Shown here: positions 35,561 through 44,992 of the stretch, piece after piece
Layout of the letters: every line of letters starts with the position of its first letter
How positions within the stretch are numbered: position 1 is the stretch's first letter
Source of the DNA: Cloacimonetes bacterium UBA6097
Lineage (GTDB): Bacteria > Cloacimonadota > Cloacimonadia > Cloacimonadales > Cloacimonadaceae
Direction of reading: 5' to 3'
Assembly: GCA_002435865.1 (NCBI GenBank)
Contig: DIWV01000007.1
Location: forward strand, 115,611-179,610
DNA length: 64,000 nt
Made by a program: the position numbers and the translations under genes
Notes under the pieces: generated by a model
Told to the model about the DNA's origin: nothing
The model's database searches: none
What the model saw: the letters and a program-made list of their open reading frames with translations, nothing else

Positions 35561-38500
35561 ATGAAGAAATCTTTAGTAACCACATTAATTTTTAGTGTAA
35601 TCATGATTTTAGCTATGCCTGTATATGCAGCTTTATCAGATTATACATTCATGCAGACAGGAGCTCAGTATACTGAGCTGCCAAGTCCGACAGTAATCCA
35701 TTCAACAGTTGTTGATGATGCCATGTCCCCTGCGATTGATATTGGCTTTACCTTTGTGTATGACGATATGCCGTATACACAGTTCAAATCCAATTCCAAC
35801 GGATTTATCACGCTTGATCTGGCATCCACAGCATCATTAACAAACGCTCTGGCAACACGTCTTCTTATTTTGGGTGGTCTGTGGGACGACCTGAAATCTG
35901 ATGACACTAATGCCGGTGTATCATATCAGTTAATGGGCGCTGCACCAAACAGAGCCTTGTACGTTCAGTACAAAAACATGAAGTGGTATTACAATGCTTC
36001 TCCCGTTAACCTGATTAATTTCCAGATAGTTCTCTATGAATCTACCAATATAATTAATTTTGTTTATGGTACAATGGGTGCCGCACCCGGAACAACAGCT
36101 TCTGCTTCCATCGGAATATCCGGTGCAGCTGCAGGTAATTATGTAAGTGTAACTCCTGCTACTCCCATGGCTTCAGCTTCTTCAACTGCAGAATTTACAG
36201 CCATCAACGGAACACATGTTCCCTATATTATTGGCAATATGTATGTATTTATGCCTCCTGTAGCTGTACCCAATGATTTGCAGGCACTCTCAATAACCGG
36301 CGAGACTGCACCTACTGCAGGTTCCCCGGAAACTTATAATGTAAGCATCCGTAACCGTGGCACAGCCGCGCAAACCACTTATACTGTTAAACTGATGAGC
36401 GGCGCAACTGAGCTTGCTTCTGTTGCAGGACCTGCAATCCAGCCCGGAGAAATTCTTCAGGTTCCGGTCAGTTATACCTTCACAGTAACCGGTCCTACAA
36501 CCATTTTCGGTAAAGTAGTGTTAGCCGGCGACGCTAATCCTGACAATGATGCAACTGCTCCAATCACGGTTAATGTCCAGGCTGCCAACGTAGTTCCTGT
36601 TACCATAGGAGCCGGCGACCAGGTGGCAAGAATGCCCATAGATTTTTATTGGAAGAACAGCTTGTATGAATGCATCTATCTTGCTTCTGAAATCAATCTG
36701 GGCGGACTGTTAACAGGAGTTGCCTTCTATAATAATTTCACTTCTACCGAACTTGCAGCCGGAAAGCCCACTAAAATCTGGATAGGAGAAACAACTGCTA
36801 CTGATTTATCAGCCGGCTGGATTCCTTCCACGCAGTTAACCCAGGTTTATGACGGGTTGGTTAGCTATCCGGTAGGGCAAAACACTATAATCGTTACATT
36901 TGCCACTCCATATACTTATACCGGCGGAAATCTGGTCATGATGGTTAACCGTCCGATGGATACAGAATATTTCGACTCTACGGATAACTTTGCCTGCCAG
37001 ACAATCGGAACTGCAAGATCACGTAAACTTCAAAGCGACACAGTTACTTATGATCCTGCTGCTCCTGCAACTGCCACACCAACAGGACAATTCCCCAAGA
37101 CCACATTGTTCTTTGTAGTGAGTGGTATGGGAGCTATCCAGGGTACAGTAACAGTAGGTGGAAATCCCTTAGCAGACGCCGTTGTTTCTGTAGTTGGCAC
37201 TTCCCTTACCCAAACTACAGGCCCCAATGGCACCTATAGCTTCCCATATGTACCAATGGGTCCGCAGCAGGTTTCCTGCTCCATAGTTGGTTATGCTCCG
37301 CAAACAGCAAATGTAACAGTTATTGAAAACCAGATTGTAACCCAGGACTTTGTCATGGTTACTCTGCCTACTATCAATGTTACAGGACGTGTTGTTGGCA
37401 GTGATGCACCTACAGTAGGTCTTGCTGACGCAGCAATTGAATTAACCGGAACCATGAATTATTCAGGTACTACCAATGCTACAGGTTACTTCACCATAAC
37501 CGGTGTTTTAGGCAGTAGTACTTATAGCTATACAATCAGCAAACCAGGTTACTCACCTGCTACAGGTTCTATTACAGTAGCTGAAGTTGCTTATGATATG
37601 CAGACTATAACCCTGAATGAAGTTGCTTTCCCGCCGTCAGGTGTACAGGCTGTTGAAGCAGCTCCCAATGTAAATATTACCTGGACTGCTCCAAATCCTA
37701 ATGTGCAGAATTTTGAAGATGGTTTTGAAACCTATGCTGATTTTACCCTGGATTTTGCACCATGGACAACTATAGACGTAGATTTGTCTACAACTTATGC
37801 TTATACCGGATATGTCTGGACAGGGCAGTTTGATGCACAATCCTTTATGGTGTTTAATCCAAATACTACTTCACCAGCATTTCCAACTACAATCATGACA
37901 ACGCATGCTGGCAGCAAAATGGCTTCATGCTGGGCTTCTGTAACTCCTCCCAATAATGACTGGTTAATTAGTCCTTCTATAACTGTTCCTGCCAATGGTG
38001 TTGTAAAATTCTGGGCACGTTCATTAACAGATGAATATGGTCTGGAACGTTTTAAGGTTGGAGTTTCTACTACAGGAACAGCTCCGGCTGACTTTACCAT
38101 TATCTCCGGTGGTACTTATATTCAGACACCAATTGTATGGACTGAGTATACTTATCAGTTGAATACCTATGCAGGACAGGATGTTAAGATTGGTATTAAT
38201 TGTGTTTCCAATGATGCATTTTGCTTCTTTGTTGATGACTTCTTCCTTGGTACTCCTGCACGGACAGCGGTTACTAAAATTGCAAGAATTCAACCTTCAA
38301 CTGCAAGCGCACCCAAAACTAATGCAAGAGTTACCGGTGCAGGTTATGTAAATAACAAGATTATCGCAAGAATACCCAGTTCTAAATCAGTATTCGAAAA
38401 TACAAACAATTATAACACTCGTGAACTCACAGGTTATAAAGTATGGCGTCTGCTGGAAGGACAGGAAGATAATGAAGCTGCCTGGACTATGCTGACACCG

Positions 38501-39748
38501 AATATAATTACTGCTACAGCTTATCAGGATATGGGATGGAATTCAGTTGCTGACGGAAATTACAAATGGGCAGTAAAAGCTGTTTATACAGGTAATGTAA
38601 TGTCAACGCCTGCTTTATCAAACATGATTCCTAAAGTCACTCAGATTGGAACCATCGCCGGTATAGTAAGTCAAAGCGGTAATATTCCAATAGTTGGCGC
38701 TACAATAACAGCAGGAACTTATTCAGCAACATCCAATGCCACAGGTGCATATTCCATGCAGGTTCCTGCCGGAACTTATACGGTTAACTGTTCGGCTGCC
38801 GGCTTTGTTCCGGCCTCCCATGATGGTATAGTTGTAGTAACCGGTGTTACCACTCAAGTTAACTTCATCTTAGCTGTTTCAGCCCTTGTTACAGATGGTT
38901 TCGAAACTTATACTGATTTTGCCATAGACTTTGCCCCATGGATAAATGTGGACGTCGACCAATCAGGCACATATGGTTTTAACGGATTTGACTTCCCCGG
39001 TGAATACCAGGCAATGGCATTCATGATATTCAATCCATTAACGACCGTACCTGCATCAACTGACGATATCGGAACTGCTCATGGTGGCGACAAAATGGCT
39101 CATTGCTGGGCAGCAACCACACCTCCTAACAACGACTGGATGATTTCTCAGATGTTCACAGTTGGCAATGGTGCTTTTGTTGGATTCTGGGCTCGTTCTT
39201 TAACCGCTGATTACGGTTTGGAACGCTTCAAAGTCGGAGTATCCAGCGGTGGAACTGCTCCTGCAAACTTCACAGTTATATCTCCCGGTGCTTACGTACA
39301 GGCTCCGGTTGACTGGACATATTTCGAATATGATATCCCTGTTACTTTCATTCCCGGGGATGTTCGTATTGGTATCAATTGTGTATCCAATGATGCATTT
39401 ATCTTTATGGTTGATGACTTTGTCATGGATTTAGGTCAAACTGCTAATGATGATCCTACTCCTGTAATAATTAACACAGCTTTGAACGGAAACTTCCCAA
39501 ATCCGTTTAATCCTGAGACCAGCATCAGCTATTCAGTCAAAGGCAATTTACCCGTTGTGGTTGAAGTTTATAATACCAAAGGTCAGAGAGTTAAGACCCT
39601 GGTAAATGAAACCAAAGCTACAGGTAATTACAACGTCAAATGGGATGGAACCGATGATAATAACCACAGAGTTACAAGCGGTGTCTATTTCTACAAAATG
39701 AAAGCAGGAACATATACATCTTCCAGAAAGATGATTATGATGAAATAA
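35561..39748 (+). CDS. Large secreted protein with two choice-of-anchor-J domains and sorting domain
   Basis: 1395 residues. Signal peptide 1-23. A jelly-roll-like N-terminal domain (about 25-225) opens with DYTFMQTGAQYTEL. A CARDB-like Ig domain (about 240-345) and an unnamed module shared with the M6 and C25 proteins (about 345-523) follow. Next are two carboxypeptidase-regulatory-like repeats (about 527-690), a first choice-of-anchor-J domain (about 710-900, with WLISPSITVP and VDDFF), an FN3-like link, another regulatory repeat (about 1030-1105) and a second anchor-J domain (about 1110-1290). It ends in a NFPNPFNPETS sorting domain. Probable adhesin or matrix protein. Confidence 0.85.
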   Translation: MKKSLVTTLIFSVIMILAMPVYAALSDYTFMQTGAQYTELPSPTVIHSTVVDDAMSPAIDIGFTFVYDDMPYTQFKSNSNGFITLDLASTASLTNALATRLLILGGLWDDLKSDDTNAGVSYQLMGAAPNRALYVQYKNMKWYYNASPVNLINFQIVLYESTNIINFVYGTMGAAPGTTASASIGISGAAAGNYVSVTPATPMASASSTAEFTAINGTHVPYIIGNMYVFMPPVAVPNDLQALSITGETAPTAGSPETYNVSIRNRGTAAQTTYTVKLMSGATELASVAGPAIQPGEILQVPVSYTFTVTGPTTIFGKVVLAGDANPDNDATAPITVNVQAANVVPVTIGAGDQVARMPIDFYWKNSLYECIYLASEINLGGLLTGVAFYNNFTSTELAAGKPTKIWIGETTATDLSAGWIPSTQLTQVYDGLVSYPVGQNTIIVTFATPYTYTGGNLVMMVNRPMDTEYFDSTDNFACQTIGTARSRKLQSDTVTYDPAAPATATPTGQFPKTTLFFVVSGMGAIQGTVTVGGNPLADAVVSVVGTSLTQTTGPNGTYSFPYVPMGPQQVSCSIVGYAPQTANVTVIENQIVTQDFVMVTLPTINVTGRVVGSDAPTVGLADAAIELTGTMNYSGTTNATGYFTITGVLGSSTYSYTISKPGYSPATGSITVAEVAYDMQTITLNEVAFPPSGVQAVEAAPNVNITWTAPNPNVQNFEDGFETYADFTLDFAPWTTIDVDLSTTYAYTGYVWTGQFDAQSFMVFNPNTTSPAFPTTIMTTHAGSKMASCWASVTPPNNDWLISPSITVPANGVVKFWARSLTDEYGLERFKVGVSTTGTAPADFTIISGGTYIQTPIVWTEYTYQLNTYAGQDVKIGINCVSNDAFCFFVDDFFLGTPARTAVTKIARIQPSTASAPKTNARVTGAGYVNNKIIARIPSSKSVFENTNNYNTRELTGYKVWRLLEGQEDNEAAWTMLTPNIITATAYQDMGWNSVADGNYKWAVKAVYTGNVMSTPALSNMIPKVTQIGTIAGIVSQSGNIPIVGATITAGTYSATSNATGAYSMQVPAGTYTVNCSAAGFVPASHDGIVVVTGVTTQVNFILAVSALVTDGFETYTDFAIDFAPWINVDVDQSGTYGFNGFDFPGEYQAMAFMIFNPLTTVPASTDDIGTAHGGDKMAHCWAATTPPNNDWMISQMFTVGNGAFVGFWARSLTADYGLERFKVGVSSGGTAPANFTVISPGAYVQAPVDWTYFEYDIPVTFIPGDVRIGINCVSNDAFIFMVDDFVMDLGQTANDDPTPVIINTALNGNFPNPFNPETSISYSVKGNLPVVVEVYNTKGQRVKTLVNETKATGNYNVKWDGTDDNNHRVTSGVYFYKMKAGTYTSSRKMIMMK

Positions 39749-39773
39749 CGTCTGGATAAGACATAATCTAAAC

Positions 39774-39806
39774 AAAAAAGACGCTGCCTCCGGGTGGCGT
39801 CTTTTT
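39774..39806 (+). terminator. Intrinsic terminator
   Basis: AAAAAGACGC paired with GCGTCTTTTT around a TGCCTCCGGGTG loop, 26 bp after the stop of the 1395-residue protein. The A-run and T-run make it usable from both strands. Confidence 0.9.
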
Positions 39807-39903
39807 CTCTTATATTGAGAATGAATGCAGATATAACAAGAAAACTGTTGACAAGTCATGCTTTATATTGCCAATGAATTAGTATTGAAAAAAGGAGCTA
39901 AGT

Positions 39904-42324
39904 ATGATCAGCAAGTTTTATAAATCTTGGTTTGTGTTCTTGTTTATTATCACAATAACTGCAGTTTTCGGACAGACAGAAACAAATACCTCAGTAATTA
40001 TTACCCGGCCTGACGTAAATGTCACAGGTTTTGTTGACGGAAGTGATGCTCCGACAGTTGGTCTTGCCGGCGCAACCATAGAATTGACCGCTACTTCAAA
40101 TTATACCGGTACTACAGATGCTACCGGTCATTTTACAATAGCAGGCATTCCTGATAACACGACATACAATTATACAATAAGTAAAACAGGATATAATCTC
40201 GCAACAGGTTCAATTAATGTGAGCGCTTCGAACTATAACATGGGTACTATAACTCTGGTTGAAGCTCCCTTTCCACCGACTGCAGTTCACGCTACGGAGG
40301 AATCACTGAATGTAAATGTTTCCTGGATAGCACCAAATCCGGGTGCACTTAGTGTTATGCAAAGTTTTGAAGGGACTATCTTCCCTCCTGCAAACTGGAC
40401 GCAAGTAGTTACCAATACAGGACCTGTGAATATCTTTGGAGTACTGCCAACCTGGTGCAGGGTAAGTACCATAAATCTGGATACTGGACCGATTGTTCCG
40501 CAGGATGGTGCATGGCAGGCATCAATGTGGTGGGCATACACACATCAGGATGAATGGTTGATTACTCCACAATTTAATTGTCCAACAGGAGCTTCTCTGA
40601 TATTTCATGGCTTGATTTTTCTGGGTTCAGTCAACAATGACCATCATTACGTTAAGGTTTCAACCAACAACGGAGCTGACTGGACAATTTTATGGGATGC
40701 TGTAGCAGCAGGCGGATTTTATTATAGTGATTATAGTATTCCCTTTACCATTTCTCTGGCAGATTATGCAGGACAGAATATCAAGCTGGCCTGGCATGCT
40801 GATGACCCTCCCAATAACGGAGGTATGTGGCACTTTGCCATGATTGATAATATTTCTGTCAGCAGCCCAAACAGAACTATTACGTTTAATGAAGACGAGA
40901 TGGAAATCAGATCTGCTGTAGCTAATACGTCTGTCAAAATCACTAAGAGCAATTCTGCTTTTGTCTCCAAAACAATGTCAATGGGCAGAAATGACCGTGT
41001 TCTGACTGGTTACAAAGTATGGCGTCTGACTGCCGGGCAGGAAACCAATGAGTCAGAATGGGATTTACTTACCCAGAATAGTATAATTTCTGAATCATAT
41101 CAGGATAACGGCTGGGACACAGTTCCTGATGGAACTTACAGATGGGCTGTGAAATCACTTTATACAAACAGTGTTTTGTCAGTACCTGCTTTTTCTAATC
41201 CTATCACAAAGTTGACTCAAATAGGTACAATTGCAGGAATTGTACGCCAGACCGATAACACTCCCATCATGGGTGCTACTGTTACAGCTGGTTCATATAC
41301 AGCAATAACTAACGCTTTGGGTGCATATGCTATGCAGGTTCCGGCCGGAATATATGATGTAACCTGTGCTGCGGTCGGTTTTATAGATGGTCACCAGGAT
41401 GGAGTTACTGTCATAACAGACTTGACGACAACAATTAATTTCGTTCTTGCAGAGGCTTTCTACACTGGAGATGATTTTGAGGTTTATACTGATTTTGCCA
41501 TAGACTTTTTACCTTGGGTAAATGTTGATGTTGACCAGTCAGAGACCTATGGATTAAGCGGATATGATTTTCCCGGTGAATACCAGGCAATGGCTTTTAT
41601 TATATTTAATCCATCAACAACCGTACCTCCTTCCACAGCTTTTATTGGTGCACCCCATGGAGGAGCAAAAATGGCTCAATGCTGGGCTGCATCAACTCCT
41701 CCCAATAACGATTGGATGATTTCACGAAACATTAATGTCAACATAGGAGCAAACATTGGCTTCTGGGCTCGTTCATTAACTGCAGATTACGGCCTGGAGC
41801 GTTTTAAAGTGGGAATTTCAACTGGCGGTACGCTTCCTTCCCAGTTTACAATCATATCCCCCGGCACATTCGTACAGGCACCTGTGGAATGGACTTATTT
41901 TCAGTATAACATCCCATCTAGCTTTATTCCAGGTAATATCCGTGTGGGAATAAATTGCGTGTCTAATGATGCCTTTGTTTTTATGGTTGACGATTTTGTT
42001 GTAGATCAACCAACTATTTCTGCTGAAGAACCCAATATACAGATTGTTTCAACTTCTTTGCTTGGAAATTATCCCAATCCTTTCAATCCGGAAACTGTAA
42101 TCCGCTATTCTTCTGATGGAAAAGCGTTAGTTTCAATACATATTTTTAATCTGAAAGGACAAAAGGTAAAGACTCTTGTAAATGAAATTAAAGCAACCGG
42201 AAGCCACGAAATAAAATGGAATGGTACTGATGATGACAGTAATCAGGTAAGCAGCGGTATTTATTACTACAAAATGACTTCAGGAAGATATTCATCGATA
42301 AGAAAGATGATTCTGTTAAAATAA
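39904..42324 (+). CDS. Paralogous secreted choice-of-anchor-J protein
   Basis: 806 residues. Signal peptide about 1-23 (ending VFGQ), a regulatory-like repeat (about 33-118), a MAM/anchor-J-like domain (about 130-320), an FN3 link, another regulatory repeat (about 440-515), a second anchor-J domain (about 520-700) and a [11 protein letters not shown] sorting domain. The second half aligns closely with the C-terminal half of the upstream 1395-residue protein (EYQAMAF, PPNNDWMIS, GFWARSLTADYGLERFKVG are identical or near-identical). A local duplication that lost the upstream N-terminal part. Confidence 0.85.
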   Translation: MISKFYKSWFVFLFIITITAVFGQTETNTSVIITRPDVNVTGFVDGSDAPTVGLAGATIELTATSNYTGTTDATGHFTIAGIPDNTTYNYTISKTGYNLATGSINVSASNYNMGTITLVEAPFPPTAVHATEESLNVNVSWIAPNPGALSVMQSFEGTIFPPANWTQVVTNTGPVNIFGVLPTWCRVSTINLDTGPIVPQDGAWQASMWWAYTHQDEWLITPQFNCPTGASLIFHGLIFLGSVNNDHHYVKVSTNNGADWTILWDAVAAGGFYYSDYSIPFTISLADYAGQNIKLAWHADDPPNNGGMWHFAMIDNISVSSPNRTITFNEDEMEIRSAVANTSVKITKSNSAFVSKTMSMGRNDRVLTGYKVWRLTAGQETNESEWDLLTQNSIISESYQDNGWDTVPDGTYRWAVKSLYTNSVLSVPAFSNPITKLTQIGTIAGIVRQTDNTPIMGATVTAGSYTAITNALGAYAMQVPAGIYDVTCAAVGFIDGHQDGVTVITDLTTTINFVLAEAFYTGDDFEVYTDFAIDFLPWVNVDVDQSETYGLSGYDFPGEYQAMAFIIFNPSTTVPPSTAFIGAPHGGAKMAQCWAASTPPNNDWMISRNINVNIGANIGFWARSLTADYGLERFKVGISTGGTLPSQFTIISPGTFVQAPVEWTYFQYNIPSSFIPGNIRVGINCVSNDAFVFMVDDFVVDQPTISAEEPNIQIVSTSLLGNYPNPFNPETVIRYSSDGKALVSIHIFNLKGQKVKTLVNEIKATGSHEIKWNGTDDDSNQVSSGIYYYKMTSGRYSSIRKMILLK

Positions 42325-42658
42325 AGAGATTACAGTTCTGATAGAGAAAACGCCATCAATCTGATGGCGTTTTCTCTATCAGCCAGCCTAAAATATTACG
42401 GTATTAAGAACTATCTTTTTACTATTTGAATTCATTTACAATATATTCAGACCCACGAAAACCGCACCCGCGCAATATTCAAAGTCAATTTCCAGTTAGT
42501 TGCCAGCCTTTATGCGAAAATCTTAGTACCAAACAAAGCCGGGTTTCAGAATTATTTGCGGAAATTAAATTGTCTTAAAAAAACAAAATGTTGCCAATAT
42601 TAATAAATGGAATAAATTATGCTATGTAAAGGTACGAGATGTATAGCGAGGTTTTTTT
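42325..42658. other. Intergenic region with a perfect hairpin
   Basis: Apart from the 21-bp hairpin at 42338-42382, the stretch to the C10 peptidase gene shows no gene or element I recognise. Confidence 0.5.
42338..42382. terminator. Long perfect hairpin terminator
   Basis: 21-bp perfect stem (42338-42358 with 42362-42382), loop ATC. It contains AGAGAAAACGCCATCA and its complement, so a TTTTCTC tract ends the inner stem. Unusually long for a terminator. Confidence 0.75.
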
Positions 42659-44875
42659 ATGAAATTAATATTAACAATCAGCTTCTTGCTGATATCCATA
42701 ATAGCGTTTACAGTACCTGTTTCACAGGATATGGCAGGACGCGTTGCACAGAACTGGACAGCCAAATGGGCTCCACAGGATTTTAATAATCGTGCTGTGG
42801 AAAAGATTATCCCCTTTAATAATAAGTCCGAAGCGCAGCTGTATTTATTTCAGTATAATGACGGTTTTGTCCTTACAAGTGCTGATGATGCGATAGTTCC
42901 AGTGCTTGCCTATGGATTTGACACAACAATCGGTAAGATAGATGACAATCCTGCCTTCAGGGAATATGTAGCAACTTTGCAACAGGAAATTACCCAGATT
43001 AAGGCAGACAATCTTCAGAATACAGATACTGCTGCTCAGTGGCAGGATATTATCAGCAATAATTTTCAACGTAATGAAACCCGCAATGTCACTCCTTTAT
43101 GCGCAACAACCTGGAATCAAGGCTGGCCTTACAACATGTATTGTCCCGCTGATGCAGCAGGTTCCGGTGGCCATGTCTATGCAGGTTGTGTAGCCACAGC
43201 CATGGGTCAGGTTATGAAATACTGGAACTGGCCCAATACAGGAGTCGGTTCTCATACATATAACGCTTACGGATATGGTAACCAGACTGCAAATTTCGGT
43301 CAGACAACCTATCAATGGTCTCAAATGCCTAATGCTGTTCACGAACCAAATGCTGAAGTAGCAAAGCTTTTATATCACCTTGGTGTTTCAGTGGATATGA
43401 TGTATTCACCGGATGGATCAGGTGCATATAGTGCAGATGTTGTTCCTGCTTTGATAAATAACTTCCGTTATAATCCCGGCACACAAATCAAAAGTAAAAA
43501 TAATTTTAACAGTGCTACCTGGGAACAAATGCTGAGAGATGAACTGGACAGTGCCAGACCTATGTATTACAGCGGCAGTGGTCCTGCTGGCGGTCATGCT
43601 TTTGTCTGTGATGGTTACCAGGGCACCAATTATTTTCATTTTAACTGGGGTTGGAGTGGCTCTTATGATGGTTACTTTTATGTTAGTAATCTGAATCCTG
43701 GCTCGACCTTCAACAATTACCAAAGTGCAATTTTTAACGTATATCCTGTTAATTACAATGCTTCTTCTGTGCAGATGACATTGCAGAGTATGGACTGCTC
43801 TGTGGGAGATAATGTTCCAGTCTCTGTAATTACATACCCCATTCTGCCGGATTGGAACGTTACTGTTATGAGTTTTGTAATTGAATATGATCATGAGAAT
43901 ATGGCTTTCATAGATTATGAAGCTACCGGTACAATGTTGGAAGGCTCTGTAATAAACACAAATCCTATTCAACCCGGAAGCATTGCATTTACAGTTAACA
44001 GCAGCTCTGCTATAACCGGTGCTGGTACTCTTCTTAAGATTAACTTTCAACCATTGATACCGGGTAACTTTGCCTTTAACATGGCACAGGTTTCAATGAA
44101 TTCATCACCTGTCACCTTGTTGAACCCGACTACCATAAACGTTACTGCTACTGTGATGGAACCTCAAAACTCAGTTATCGACTTGCTTAATGTAATGTAT
44201 GTGTCTTATAATGAGATTGCATCTGTTCCATTAACTACTACATTTGTCCTGCCCACCTGGAATGTAACATCTGCCAGTTTTACATTACATTATCCATCTA
44301 ACCAGGTGACATGGGAAGGTTATGACATGGTGGGAAGTCTATCAGAAAACGCTGTTATCCAAGTTGCGAATAACGGTTTGGGTGCTCTTACCTTTAACCT
44401 TAATTATTCCGGTAATCTGGTTGGAATCGGCAATTTGCTGAAACTCAATTTCAGAGCAACAGGAAATGTTGGGAATGTTTCACTGGTTACTTTAACCGTA
44501 TCAGATTTTTTCTTTAACAGTATACCTGTGCTCAATCTGCAACCCGGATATATTGTGCTTCTACCTGTTACAGCCAATGAAGAAAATGTAACTCCCGTGG
44601 AAACAAAATTAAATTATGGCCCCAATCCCTTTCAAACACATACTAATTTATCCCTGCAATTGGTAAAGCCCAACCAGAAAGCAGAAATAAACATATACAA
44701 TATGAAAGGGCAATTAATCAGGACATTATTCAACTCTGATTTAAAAGGCTCACAGCTTGACTTAACCTGGAATGGAAGAGATAATCAGGATAAGATTGTT
44801 CCTGCAGGAATATACCTGGCTCGTATAAAATCCGCAGATTTTAATAAAGCATTCAAACTGATTAAGCTGAAATGA
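42659..44875 (+). CDS. Secreted C10 (streptopain-like) cysteine protease with two cohesin-like domains
   Basis: 738 residues. Signal peptide 1-18, inhibitory propeptide about 19-140, C10 domain about 145-365 with catalytic Cys177 (GCVATAMGQVMKYW) and His313 (GGHAFVCDGY) plus FNWGWSGSYDGYF. Two cohesin-like beta domains follow (about 372-495 and 515-640; DNVPVSVITYPILPDWNVT, SASFTLHYPSNQVTW), then a sorting domain (NYGPNPFQTHTNL...AGIYLARIK). It would cleave extracellular proteins; the cohesin-like modules suggest docking. FN3 links seen in neighbouring proteases are absent. Confidence 0.88.
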   Translation: MKLILTISFLLISIIAFTVPVSQDMAGRVAQNWTAKWAPQDFNNRAVEKIIPFNNKSEAQLYLFQYNDGFVLTSADDAIVPVLAYGFDTTIGKIDDNPAFREYVATLQQEITQIKADNLQNTDTAAQWQDIISNNFQRNETRNVTPLCATTWNQGWPYNMYCPADAAGSGGHVYAGCVATAMGQVMKYWNWPNTGVGSHTYNAYGYGNQTANFGQTTYQWSQMPNAVHEPNAEVAKLLYHLGVSVDMMYSPDGSGAYSADVVPALINNFRYNPGTQIKSKNNFNSATWEQMLRDELDSARPMYYSGSGPAGGHAFVCDGYQGTNYFHFNWGWSGSYDGYFYVSNLNPGSTFNNYQSAIFNVYPVNYNASSVQMTLQSMDCSVGDNVPVSVITYPILPDWNVTVMSFVIEYDHENMAFIDYEATGTMLEGSVINTNPIQPGSIAFTVNSSSAITGAGTLLKINFQPLIPGNFAFNMAQVSMNSSPVTLLNPTTINVTATVMEPQNSVIDLLNVMYVSYNEIASVPLTTTFVLPTWNVTSASFTLHYPSNQVTWEGYDMVGSLSENAVIQVANNGLGALTFNLNYSGNLVGIGNLLKLNFRATGNVGNVSLVTLTVSDFFFNSIPVLNLQPGYIVLLPVTANEENVTPVETKLNYGPNPFQTHTNLSLQLVKPNQKAEINIYNMKGQLIRTLFNSDLKGSQLDLTWNGRDNQDKIVPAGIYLARIKSADFNKAFKLIKLK

Positions 44876-44901
44876 AACAAGCCCTCCGCAGAGGGCTGTT
44901 T
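44875..44901. terminator. Terminator hairpin after the C10 gene
   Basis: AAACAAGCCCTC paired with GAGGGCTGTTT (one bulged A), loop CGCA, overlapping the stop codon region. It may also serve the convergent PDZ gene. Confidence 0.7.
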
Positions 44902-44992
44902 CAGGAGATGTTCAGGAGGGTTTGGGTTTATCGCTTTTCTATACGATATTCTAAAACCTGAATAACAGGCTCAAGAAAATTATTTTCAATTC

